Below, piece by piece: positions 14,748 to 21,906 of a stretch of 25,283 nt of DNA (the first letter of the stretch is position 1; every line of letters starts with the position of its first letter). The notes beneath the pieces are model-generated. The model worked only from the letters and a program-made list of their open reading frames with translations. It did no database searches and was not told where the DNA came from. Origin of the DNA: DATMBF01 sp035559595 (GTDB lineage: Bacteria; Bacteroidota; Ignavibacteria; UBA10030); contig DATMBF010000002.1 in the NCBI GenBank assembly GCA_035559595.1, positions 1 to 25,283 of the forward strand. Reading direction: 5' to 3'. Made by a program: the position numbers and the translations under genes.

Positions 14748-15581
14748 TCAAAATACTATCCGCGTAACTCTATTTGTCTCCACCTTCATTCCCGGAATCG
14801 TTGAGAGGAGCCGCCGGGTTTCTTCAGGGGTTTTCGGGTTTGCGGCTTTGAGCTTTTGGAATTGCTCCGGGTCGGCAAGAAGCTTGTCGAAATCTACTTC
14901 CATCAGCGTCACACGAGTTCCCTCGACATGTGACGCATTTGTCTCCGTAATTGTCCCTTCAACCTCCACCGCTATCTGAAAGCGCAAACCTTTGATGAGC
15001 ATGTGCATTGTCTCCAGATTTGCAGCAGCCTCTGCTGTTGTATCAGCGCCGGCGGGACTGCCCGGAGGAGAAAGCTTTGCTTCAGGCATGCGAATCAATA
15101 ACGTGCGTATATCGCCTTTGATGAAACTAAAGAGAATCTCCTGATCGGGTTCGGATGAACTCATATCTTCCAGTCCCGGACTCTCCGGTACAGGTGTTTG
15201 GCTGATACGAATGGTTTCCACATTGTCGAACGCATACATAGCCCGATATCCCTCTCTATCTCCCCTTCTCATAGGAACGGCATCGATAAGTCGCACACCG
15301 GTGCCCATCTTTGATGCACGTAAGGTCAAAGAGTCTTCATCAAAAAGGGAGAGCGGGTTGCCGAACTGGCCTTTTTCATCGACCCCCGACTTCTGGAGTT
15401 CTGCCAGTTTTAGCATCGTGGCAAGTCCCTCCCCCAGCAGCACAGTTTCTTCGATCGTGCCGCTCCCATCAGCTTTCACCTTGACTGTGGTTGTGACTTC
15501 AAAGCAACCGACGAGGATGAGAAGAGAAAGAAAAAGGGGAATGAAACAAAAGAAACAGGGAGACTTCTTGGAGGGGATCAT
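14748..15581 (-). CDS. Lipoprotein of unknown function
   Basis: A 277-residue lipoprotein. A long signal (PCFFCFIPLFLSLLILVGC, starting near residue 8) ends at lipid-anchor Cys26. The mature part begins CFEVTTTVKVKADGSGTIEETVLLG, the beta-strand-turn pattern seen in many envelope lipoproteins that start with 'V(K/N)xDGSG'. It continues with alternating strands and helices and a C-terminal helical section (FQKLKAANPKTPEETRRLL). I do not recognise a named domain. The ATG at 15581 is used; an in-frame TTG lies eight codons upstream. It follows DoxX by 83 bases and is likely cotranscribed from the DoxX promoter. Confidence 0.78.
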   Translation of the reverse strand: MIPSKKSPCFFCFIPLFLSLLILVGCFEVTTTVKVKADGSGTIEETVLLGEGLATMLKLAELQKSGVDEKGQFGNPLSLFDEDSLTLRASKMGTGVRLIDAVPMRRGDREGYRAMYAFDNVETIRISQTPVPESPGLEDMSSSEPDQEILFSFIKGDIRTLLIRMPEAKLSPPGSPAGADTTAEAAANLETMHMLIKGLRFQIAVEVEGTITETNASHVEGTRVTLMEVDFDKLLADPEQFQKLKAANPKTPEETRRLLSTIPGMKVETNRVTRIVF

Positions 15582-15664
15582 TGGTGGCTTCCCGTTGTTT
15601 GGCAAAGAAATACCCCGAAGAGAACATCTCCGGAGTCGATGCGCGATATCAACTCATGCTTTTG

Positions 15665-16072
15665 TCAGTCCCACACTCCTATCCCTTTCTTGATGCTGTA
15701 TTTCCCCGCTCCAGTGAACCAGAGTGCGAGTGCGCTAAGAAGGAAAAAGACTTCAAGCTCGATCGTCCATCCACCTCCCATTTCTTTGATGGTAAGAGCC
15801 GCCGAGCCGAACACCAGCAGGATGGCCGTGAGCATGTCGATCATGATCAAAAGCGCTGCGGGTCGCGTCCACACGCCGACCAAGATCAGGATCGGTGCGA
15901 GAACCTCTGCCAGATATGTCGCGTAGGCCATGAACCCAAACCCTCCCAGCATCCCCTCGATCCATGCCACGCCGGTCGAGAGTTTCGATACTCCATGGAA
16001 CAACATCAGTCCGCCAACAGCTACCCGTAAAAGGAGTTTCCCAACGTCATCAGATTTCGCTGTGAAATTCAT
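15665..16072 (-). CDS. DoxX family membrane protein
   Basis: A 135-residue protein with four transmembrane helices. It matches DoxX: LLLRVAVGGLMLFHGVSKL in helix 1 (LRxxxGxxFxxHGxxK), GFGFMAYATYLAEVLAPILILVGVWTR in helix 2, then two further helices and a short basic tail. The start is set by GGAGGAAAGG just upstream and by a consensus promoter at 16110-16138. Some DoxX relatives are subunits of thiosulfate:quinone oxidoreductase, and others are stress-linked membrane proteins. The SQR-like gene upstream and persulfide dioxygenase downstream favour a sulfur or redox-stress role here, but that is contextual. Confidence 0.88.
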   Translation of the reverse strand: MNFTAKSDDVGKLLLRVAVGGLMLFHGVSKLSTGVAWIEGMLGGFGFMAYATYLAEVLAPILILVGVWTRPAALLIMIDMLTAILLVFGSAALTIKEMGGGWTIELEVFFLLSALALWFTGAGKYSIKKGIGVWD

Positions 16073-16109
16073 GATCCTTTCCTCCTTTCTTCATGGTTGT
16101 TCGGGTGGT

Positions 16110-16138
16110 ACTGTACCGAAGTGCAAAGAGAATGTCAA
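16110..16138 (-). promoter_or_regulatory. Sigma70-like promoter of doxX
   Basis: On the minus strand: TTGACA (16138-16133), exactly 17 bases, then TACAGT (16115-16110). The transcription start should be near 16103, about 30 bases before the ATG at 16072, leaving room for the strong GGAGG site. DoxX and the genes after it can therefore be transcribed independently of the SQR-like gene. Confidence 0.6.
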
Positions 16139-16230
16139 GCGCACAAACCGTGGAGTTTCGATTCGTAATCGGACTTTGATCGTGCCAACGCGGTCAAGAG
16201 ATTATCCCGTTACAAACGGGACTTTACGCG

Positions 16231-17406
16231 TCAGATTCCGGGAAAGATTCCTTCCATCCAGTCCCGGATCCATTTGACTTTGTCGTTGTACTGAGTTTCG
16301 TCCGGGTACTGTTTGGTCATAACAGGATGAGGGAGGGAGAAGAAAGAACCGTCTCCCCGCACGGCAACATGACTACCGACTTCAATGTAGCAGAATCCTT
16401 TCCCTTCGAATGTCTTGGCGGGCTTGCCATCAAGCAGAGCGGCAATCTGATGCGCAACAACAGCGCCGCCTGAGGCTGCAAAAACGCCTGCCTTAGGGAG
16501 AACGAGAGGAGTATCAGGCCTGTAACGCCCTGGAAGAGGAACCACAGCATTGTCCCCAATGGCAAAGAGGGGAATCGAGCTTTCAACACTTCTAACGCGA
16601 AGAGTTGCAGGGTCAACCGGGATCCAGCCGCTTTCATTCGTTAGCCCTGCTTCACGGATCACATCGGGAGCCTTGTGAGGAGGGATGGCAATAAGAAGAT
16701 CATACGGTGTCTCACTGCCATCTTCGAACAAAATGCTCGTTTTGGTAATGCGACTTGTCTTCTTCAATGGATGGAAGGCAATGTCCCTTTCGCGCAGGAG
16801 GGATTTGATGAATTCACCCATTTCCGGCCCGGCGGTAGCCATTGGTGCAGGCTCAATGGTGAAGACACGAATCTCTGTATTCTCTCGTATTCCCTCCCGT
16901 CTCATTGCGTGCTCAACCATCATGGCAGCTTCATACGGCGCGGGCGGACATTTGAATGGCGTTCGCGGCACGAGAAAGACAATCTTTCCCCGTCGAAATC
17001 CCTGCAATGCCCCCTTCAGCCGCATAGCCCCGTCAATGGTGTAAAACGTATGTGCGAAAGATAAGCCGGGGACGACGTTAAAGTCGTAGTCAGCGCCGAG
17101 TGCAAAAACGAGTATATCGCCGCGCAACTGCCCTCTTTCTGTTTGCACTTCTCCTTTTCCCGCATTGATTCCTGTAATCTCCGCTTCCACTAAGGTAACC
17201 CCGCTGGGAAGAAGTGCAGCTTTCGGACGCAGAATCTCTTCCCGCTTCTTTTCGCCGGTGACGATCCACGTTTTTGCAGCGCCAACATGGAACTGCGCAG
17301 AACGATCAACGACGGTGATATGATGGTCGGGTTTGAGAAGATCGCGCAAGACCTTTGCTGTTGTCAGTCCGCCGAATCCACCGCCAAGAATAATGATTGA
17401 TGCCAT
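16231..17406 (-). CDS. Sulfide:quinone oxidoreductase-like FAD flavoprotein
   Basis: A 391-residue two-dinucleotide-binding-domain flavoprotein. The FAD motif GGGFGG is at residues 8-13, ALGADYD near 105 is the typical post-FAD strand, and FAIGDNAVVP near 295 is the second FAD contact. Two cysteines stand out as the only ones in the chain: Cys153 in FKCPPAPYEAA and Cys339 in GFCYIEVG. Their positions agree with the redox-active pair of SQR (Cys156 and Cys347 in Aquifex). A third cysteine found in Aquifex SQR (Cys124) is missing. SQR oxidises sulfide to zero-valent sulfur or persulfide and reduces quinone at the membrane. Flavocytochrome c sulfide dehydrogenase flavoproteins share the motif, so that alternative is open. 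No Shine-Dalgarno; it starts four bases after a frameshifted small gene. Confidence 0.82.
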   Translation of the reverse strand: MASIIILGGGFGGLTTAKVLRDLLKPDHHITVVDRSAQFHVGAAKTWIVTGEKKREEILRPKAALLPSGVTLVEAEITGINAGKGEVQTERGQLRGDILVFALGADYDFNVVPGLSFAHTFYTIDGAMRLKGALQGFRRGKIVFLVPRTPFKCPPAPYEAAMMVEHAMRREGIRENTEIRVFTIEPAPMATAGPEMGEFIKSLLRERDIAFHPLKKTSRITKTSILFEDGSETPYDLLIAIPPHKAPDVIREAGLTNESGWIPVDPATLRVRSVESSIPLFAIGDNAVVPLPGRYRPDTPLVLPKAGVFAASGGAVVAHQIAALLDGKPAKTFEGKGFCYIEVGSHVAVRGDGSFFSLPHPVMTKQYPDETQYNDKVKWIRDWMEGIFPGI

Positions 17407-17410
17407 AGAT

Positions 17411-17661
17411 TTATTGTTCTTGTTCGATCCCGACGAGCGGGCCGGCGAATTCTATCCCCGCCAGAGATGGAACTCCGAAGGGTGTATAACCGAACATCGT
17501 AGCAGCCTTGTACCCGTACAAGAAGGGGAAGATTGCTGGATAGTCCGTTGTGTTCTTGATTGTAGAATAGACTTTCACAACATCTGGCGATGGTTCTCTA
17601 GGATGAACATATCCCGGAAAGCTCTATCATGGTGTGGATGACCGGAGAATTCGAAATGCAT
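17411..17661 (-). pseudogene. Small operon gene with an apparent one-base deletion
   Basis: On the minus strand an ATG at 17661 lies three bases after the carbonic anhydrase stop, with GAGGAT as ribosome binding site inside the end of that gene. It reads MHFEFSGHPHHDRAF and then hits a stop in a poor frame. Near 17620-17640 (TTTCCGGG) the sense continues in another frame: GYVHPREPSPDVVKVYSTIK, then a hydrophobic and aromatic part (IFPFLYGYKAATMFGY, GVPSLAGIEFAGPLVG), ending EQEQ with TAA at 17411-17413. One missing base would restore a single 83-codon gene that fits the gap exactly and ends four bases before the SQR start. The product is not recognised. Either the gene is broken, the assembly has an indel, or a frameshift is used. 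Confidence 0.42.
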
Positions 17662-17664
17662 CAG

Positions 17665-18207
17665 CTAATCCTCGCGAATCAAATAGAGTCTGTTATCTTC
17701 CACCTTATACAACATGGGTGCTACGGTGATTTTGGGGTAGCGCGAGCGGAGACGCTTGGTTTCGCTGAGGACGAAATCGATTTCGTTGCCGATTTCGAAC
17801 AGAGGAGCAAAATGGTTGAAATGGTCCTCAGCCATCGAACGATCCCATCCAGCGAGTTCGACTAATCCGGTAACAAATTGTTCCTTTTTCGTTGTCAGGT
17901 TCACCATTCCACAGTTCGTATGACCGATGAGTGCTATGTGCCGCACACTCCCGACGGCGATGGCAAAGGAAACTTTGAACTCGCTTGGTCGCAAATTCGC
18001 ACCCCCCGCCCGAATGATGTAAGCAAAGTTGTCGGGAATGTGGAGATGCTTCCTGTTATCCATGCACATCCCGATGAGAAGCTGTGCTTTGGAATAAGTT
18101 TCAAACGGACGATGAAGATTGTGATACTCCAGAAGCAATCCGATGGGCGAATCCCGATAGGGGAGGACAATATCCTCTTTCCTCGTAATTGTCGATAAAC
18201 GATTCAT
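17665..18207 (-). CDS. Beta-class carbonic anhydrase-like protein
   Basis: A 180-residue protein with the beta-carbonic anhydrase zinc site: Cys48 and the Asp50/Arg52 dyad in MCMDNRKH, then His96 and Cys99 in GHTNCGM. FAYIIRAGGANLR after the first motif and FAIAVGSVRHIALIGHT before the second are the expected strands. The protein is somewhat short for the family (usually ~200 residues) and is of the divergent small type often labelled simply carbonic anhydrase. It would interconvert CO2 and bicarbonate in the cytoplasm. Its ATG overlaps the stop of the DinB gene as ATGA, so the two are translationally coupled. Confidence 0.85.
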   Translation of the reverse strand: MNRLSTITRKEDIVLPYRDSPIGLLLEYHNLHRPFETYSKAQLLIGMCMDNRKHLHIPDNFAYIIRAGGANLRPSEFKVSFAIAVGSVRHIALIGHTNCGMVNLTTKKEQFVTGLVELAGWDRSMAEDHFNHFAPLFEIGNEIDFVLSETKRLRSRYPKITVAPMLYKVEDNRLYLIRED

Positions 18208-18731
18208 GTTCTCTTTAGAAGTGTTCGTTTCAGATTTGTGATTCGAGCAAGGTGGTGATCGTCATGTTCGCACATGAAATAGACCCAATCGACGAACCTC
18301 AGGTGCATCTTGAGCCGCGGGTGAAGTGCTGTTCTCTCGACCTCCCTTTCCGAGCACAGGGCAAGCCGGTCGGCAAGGTCGAGGCGTGTTCGTCGGAATT
18401 CGCGCAGGATATTTTCCATGACGTTTGCGTTATGGTTTGCCTCATACGTGGCTTTGTTGTTCATATCGGCCGCGGTGAGCACCTTGGCATGAGCAAGATA
18501 GTCCTTAAGGCGCTTCTCATCGAGGGCGGAAAGGTCGAGCAAGTGTCCAGCATGTTCCTGAATGGACCACGCATCGCTGATCCGCTTCGTGGCGATTTCC
18601 CGATCGACATCGCGAACGAGCTCTTCCAGTCGCGCAGGTGTGCCACGGAATCGTTCGAGCAGAGAGGGAAACACGCCGAGCGGAAAATCAAATGTGAATG
18701 TTCTCTCCAACCAGGGTGTTTGTGTGACCAA
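18204..18731 (-). CDS. DinB-family putative metalloenzyme
   Basis: A 175-residue four-helix-bundle protein with the DinB metal triad: His60/His63 in WSIQEHAGHLLDL and His156/His160 in CEHDDHHLARI. The intervening helices (RLKDYLAHAKVLTAADM, NILREFRRTRLDLADRL) are typical of DinB_2/YfiT-like proteins, some of which use small thiols such as bacillithiol as cofactors. The start codon is a TTG, chosen because GAGGAG lies five bases upstream and no ATG exists for 90 codons. It is first in the ATGA-coupled pair with the carbonic anhydrase and lies 97 bases after the SRPBCC gene. The substrate is unknown; a thiol-transfer role would suit the sulfur context but is inference. Confidence 0.82.
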   Translation of the reverse strand: MVTQTPWLERTFTFDFPLGVFPSLLERFRGTPARLEELVRDVDREIATKRISDAWSIQEHAGHLLDLSALDEKRLKDYLAHAKVLTAADMNNKATYEANHNANVMENILREFRRTRLDLADRLALCSEREVERTALHPRLKMHLRFVDWVYFMCEHDDHHLARITNLKRTLLKRT

Positions 18732-18736
18732 TCGGG

Positions 18737-18742
18737 CTCCTC
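18737..18742 (-). promoter_or_regulatory. Ribosome binding site for a TTG start (DinB gene)
   Basis: The minus strand reads GAGGAG, five bases before TTG at 18731. No ATG or GTG alternative exists nearby, so this site decides the start. Confidence 0.6.
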
Positions 18743-18828
18743 GGAATTCTCAACGATGGATCAAGCGCCGCGCGGGAGAATGATGGTGAATTGTCTGCTG
18801 GAAATCAAGGGAGTGTCGCAGTCTGTGC

Positions 18829-19284
18829 TTATGGCTGCGCGGAGGCGGAGTACAACGATTCGAGAATCTCCTTCAAGACATCGAGGTCGCCGGAGAGCTT
18901 AGTCTTTGCGGCGAGATAGAGGACAGTTTTGGTGAGGATGAAGAATGCATCTAGGTCTGCATGAATCTGATGGGTGATCCGAGTGCCAATCTCTAGAGGT
19001 TCCAGTCTGAGTTCGCCCCGGTAGTAAAATGGTCCGCCGACACTTTCGTACACTTGTCTCTTGTTGTGTTCAAGTTCAGCGGTTTTTGCCACCGTTGTGA
19101 TGGCGCGACCGAGCAGTTTGCCCTTCGTCTCAACAAGCGAGCCGACACGAATGGGGCCGGGCGGATCGGCAGAAACGTGTGTGAGACCAGACTGCCAGGA
19201 GAGATAATTATCAGGGTCGATGAGATAGTTGAATGCAAAGTCCACCGGGCATGCCACATCGACACTGATTTGGATACTGATCAT
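18829..19284 (-). CDS. SRPBCC (START/polyketide-cyclase-like) family protein
   Basis: A 151-residue helix-grip protein. ISIQISVDVACPVDFAFNYLIDPDNYLSWQSG is the classic SRPBCC N-terminal strand-helix with the conserved 'N/Y..W' turn. Beta strands follow (VGSLVETKGKLLGRAIT, RQVYESVGGPFYYRGELRLE, GTRITHQIHAD), and a long C-terminal helix (LSGDLDVLKEILESLYSA) closes the pocket. The family binds hydrophobic ligands or catalyses cyclisations; no ligand can be named. The ribosome binding site AGGAGG precedes the ATG. The gene faces away from the S9 peptidase and heads the minus-strand series of genes. Confidence 0.85.
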   Translation of the reverse strand: MISIQISVDVACPVDFAFNYLIDPDNYLSWQSGLTHVSADPPGPIRVGSLVETKGKLLGRAITTVAKTAELEHNKRQVYESVGGPFYYRGELRLEPLEIGTRITHQIHADLDAFFILTKTVLYLAAKTKLSGDLDVLKEILESLYSASAQP

Positions 19285-19410
19285 GCGGTGCCTCCTCGAA
19301 AAAATCCTGTTGTGAACAGCGAACCGGAAGATTGATTTTTTCGCCGCAAAGGGTACCTATCAGACGAAGACCAAGGTAAAACGTTTCATTCTGGTACACA
19401 ATCTTGAGAA

Positions 19411-19440
19411 TTTGAATCCTATCACTCTTTTCTTTACTTT
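19411..19440 (+). promoter_or_regulatory. Candidate promoter of the S9 peptidase operon
   Basis: TTGAAT (19412-19417), 17 bases, then TACTTT (19435-19440). In Bacteroidota terms it is TTTG with 19 bases to TTACTTTG, one mismatch from TAnnTTTG. It would start transcription near 19447, about 43 bases before the ATG. The match is partial. Confidence 0.35.
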
Positions 19441-19489
19441 GAGCGCCATGTTGCGATAGACTACCCAATCCTTTCCTCATCAATGAGTG

Positions 19490-21853
19490 ATGCGAGATAT
19501 GTCAAACAAATCTTGTCTGCGGGGGGTATTGCTGCTTTTGTGTTTGTCTTCAGTAAGCCTGGCCCAGGGAACTCGTGGATGGTTGACCATCGATACGATC
19601 ATGCAGGATCCCAAATGGATGGGCGTATCACCAAATGGAGTGTTTTGGTCCGAAGATGGTGAGTGGGTGTACTTTAATTGGCAGCGGGAAGGAGACAAAG
19701 ACGACTCTCTCTATGTTGTTCGAGCCAGCGGAGGGACACCACGGCGTGTCTCTATTGAAGAGCGGAAAGCAATGCCAGCTCGCTTCGGTTTCTCTACGAA
19801 AGATTATGGACGAAAGGTGTACGTCAAAAGCGGTGATGTGTTTATCTACGATGTTCGCAAGAAAAAGGAACAACAACTTACACACACAGTTGCCGCGGAG
19901 TCAAATCCTCGCTTTACGTTCGATGAGAAGAAAATCACGTTTGAACGGGATGGTAATCTCTTTATGCTTCATCTCGAAGCCGGCCAGGAAACTCAGTTAA
20001 CGAATCTCCAGCGGAGCGCAAGACCGCGGGAGGAAACAAAGACTGCGCTCCAGAAGTATCTCGAAGCCCAGCAGCTCGAGTTGTTTGATGTTTTGAGAAT
20101 GAGAAAACAAGAGCGCGAAGCTGATCGAAAACTCCAGGAAGCGCTCGAAGTGAAGAAACCGAAGCCGTACTATTTGGGGCAGAAGAACGCGTTTGCCCTT
20201 CAGCTTTCACCGGATGAACACTTCATCACGTTCATCGCTTCGCAATCCGCAAGTGACGCACGACGCACCATCGTGCCGAATTACGTGACGGAGAGCGGTT
20301 TTACGGAAGAGATCAACACGCGACCGAAAGTGGGAGAGCCACAATCGACATTTGAGTTCTTTGTGTATGACATTAAACGTGACAGTGTCTTGCAGGTGAA
20401 GCCGGATAGCGTTCCGGGAGTCGTTCCTCCTAAGGCTTCCGGCGACACAACAAAGACCAAGCAATCCCCGCGGCAAGTTCGTTATGATGGTCCCCACTGG
20501 TCGGATGATGGAAAGAATGCATTCGTCCAGTTGTGGTCGCAGGACAACAAAGATCGCTGGATTGTAATGCTGGATGTCGCCAAGGCCCAGTTCGGAACAG
20601 TCATCGATCGGCAAACGGATACGGCGTGGATTGGTGGACCCGGCATCGCGTTTTTCGGCGGCGGGAATACGATCGGATGGATGCCCGATTCCAAACGAAT
20701 CTACTTTCAATCCGAAGCTGACGGGTGGTCGCATCTCTATACTGTCACAATGGATGGCAGGACGAAGGTTCAACTCACGAAAGGGAAGTTCGAGATCTAC
20801 GAGCCGCGGATATCACGCGACAAGAAGAGGTGGTTCTTTTCCTCGAATGAAGTTCACTTCGGTGAGCGACATTTCTATACAATGCCTCTCGATGGCGGGA
20901 GCAGGACAAGAATAACGACATTGGAGGGAAGAAACGACGTCACCGTCTCACCAGATGAACACCGGATAGCCGTTCTGCACTCTTTCAGTAACAAGATGCC
21001 GGAGTTGTACCTGGCCGACAATAAGCCTGGGGCCAGGCCATTGCAAGTTACGGATTCACCGTCAAAAGAATTTCGGTCGTATAACTGGCGCGCTCCGGAA
21101 GTTCTCACGTTCAAGGCCCGTGACGGCGCCGATGTCCCTGCGCGTCTTTATAAGCCCGAGCGACCCAATGGCGCAGCGGTGATCTTCGTGCACGGCGCAG
21201 GATATCTCCAGAATGCTCACAAATGGTGGAGTACGTATTTCCGCGAGTACATGTTCCATAACCTTCTGGCCGATCGCGGATACACTGTTCTGGATATCGA
21301 CTATCGGGCGAGCGCCGGTTTGGGTCGAGATTGGAGGACGGCGATTTATCGACACATGGGAGGAAAAGATCTCGATGACCATGTCGATGGTGCGAAATGG
21401 TTGGTAGCGAATCATAGCATCGATCCGAAACGGATAGGCATCTACGGCGGCTCATATGGCGGATTCATCACCTTCATGGCGATGTTTACAGCCCCCGATG
21501 TCTTTGCGGCTGGAGCGGCGTTGAGGCCGGTGACAGACTGGGCCCACTACAATCACGGATATACTTCCAACATCCTCAATATCCCGCAAGAAGATTCCAT
21601 TGCCTATCGTCGGAGTTCTCCAATCTATCACGTCGAAGGGCTTAACGGCGCGCTCCTCATTTGCCATGGTGTGGTAGATGTCAACGTCCATTTTCAAGAC
21701 GCTGTGAGGTTGGTTCAACGGTTAATCGAGTTGAAGAAAGAGAATTGGGAGCTTGCGATTTATCCGGTAGAGGATCATGGCTTTCGCGAACCGACAAGCT
21801 GGATGGATGAGTACAAACGGATCCTCAAACTCTTCGAGACGAATCTGAGATAG
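19490..21853 (+). CDS. Exported S9-family prolyl oligopeptidase-like peptidase
   Basis: A 787-residue serine peptidase with a signal peptide (VLLLLCLSSVSLAQG), so it is periplasmic or secreted. Residues ~40-540 form a beta-propeller with repeated S-x-DE/W-S-x-D blades (WSEDGEWVYF, FTFDEKKITF, LSPDEHFITF, WSDDGKNAFV, VSPDEHRIAV). The C-terminal alpha/beta hydrolase domain has Ser655 in GGSYGGF, Asp730 in HGVVDVNV and His763 in EDHGFREP. This is the DPP4/acylaminoacyl-peptidase branch (S9B/C) that trims N-terminal dipeptides or oligopeptides. Two ATGs (19490 and 19499) would both give a good signal peptide. It heads a run of genes for peptide and amino acid breakdown, 53 bases before the prolidase-like gene. 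Confidence 0.9.
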   Translation: MRDMSNKSCLRGVLLLLCLSSVSLAQGTRGWLTIDTIMQDPKWMGVSPNGVFWSEDGEWVYFNWQREGDKDDSLYVVRASGGTPRRVSIEERKAMPARFGFSTKDYGRKVYVKSGDVFIYDVRKKKEQQLTHTVAAESNPRFTFDEKKITFERDGNLFMLHLEAGQETQLTNLQRSARPREETKTALQKYLEAQQLELFDVLRMRKQEREADRKLQEALEVKKPKPYYLGQKNAFALQLSPDEHFITFIASQSASDARRTIVPNYVTESGFTEEINTRPKVGEPQSTFEFFVYDIKRDSVLQVKPDSVPGVVPPKASGDTTKTKQSPRQVRYDGPHWSDDGKNAFVQLWSQDNKDRWIVMLDVAKAQFGTVIDRQTDTAWIGGPGIAFFGGGNTIGWMPDSKRIYFQSEADGWSHLYTVTMDGRTKVQLTKGKFEIYEPRISRDKKRWFFSSNEVHFGERHFYTMPLDGGSRTRITTLEGRNDVTVSPDEHRIAVLHSFSNKMPELYLADNKPGARPLQVTDSPSKEFRSYNWRAPEVLTFKARDGADVPARLYKPERPNGAAVIFVHGAGYLQNAHKWWSTYFREYMFHNLLADRGYTVLDIDYRASAGLGRDWRTAIYRHMGGKDLDDHVDGAKWLVANHSIDPKRIGIYGGSYGGFITFMAMFTAPDVFAAGAALRPVTDWAHYNHGYTSNILNIPQEDSIAYRRSSPIYHVEGLNGALLICHGVVDVNVHFQDAVRLVQRLIELKKENWELAIYPVEDHGFREPTSWMDEYKRILKLFETNLR

Positions 21854-21906
21854 ATGCAACGCGACATTGGAGAGCTTCAACAACAATCAAACCGGAATTC
21901 TCCACA

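Noticed and set aside
16205..16221. Hairpin TCCCGTT/AACGGGA downstream of the SQR-like gene as a terminator
   Set aside because: The stem is only seven base pairs with a three-base loop and is not followed by a T run on the minus strand.
17333..17641. Plus-strand 102-residue open frame
   Set aside because: It is antisense to the SQR start and the frameshifted small gene, and looks like a shadow frame.
20000..20500. Possible internal gene or frameshift in the S9 peptidase propeller
   Set aside because: The reading frame is continuous and repeats of the propeller blades continue throughout; other frames are shadows.
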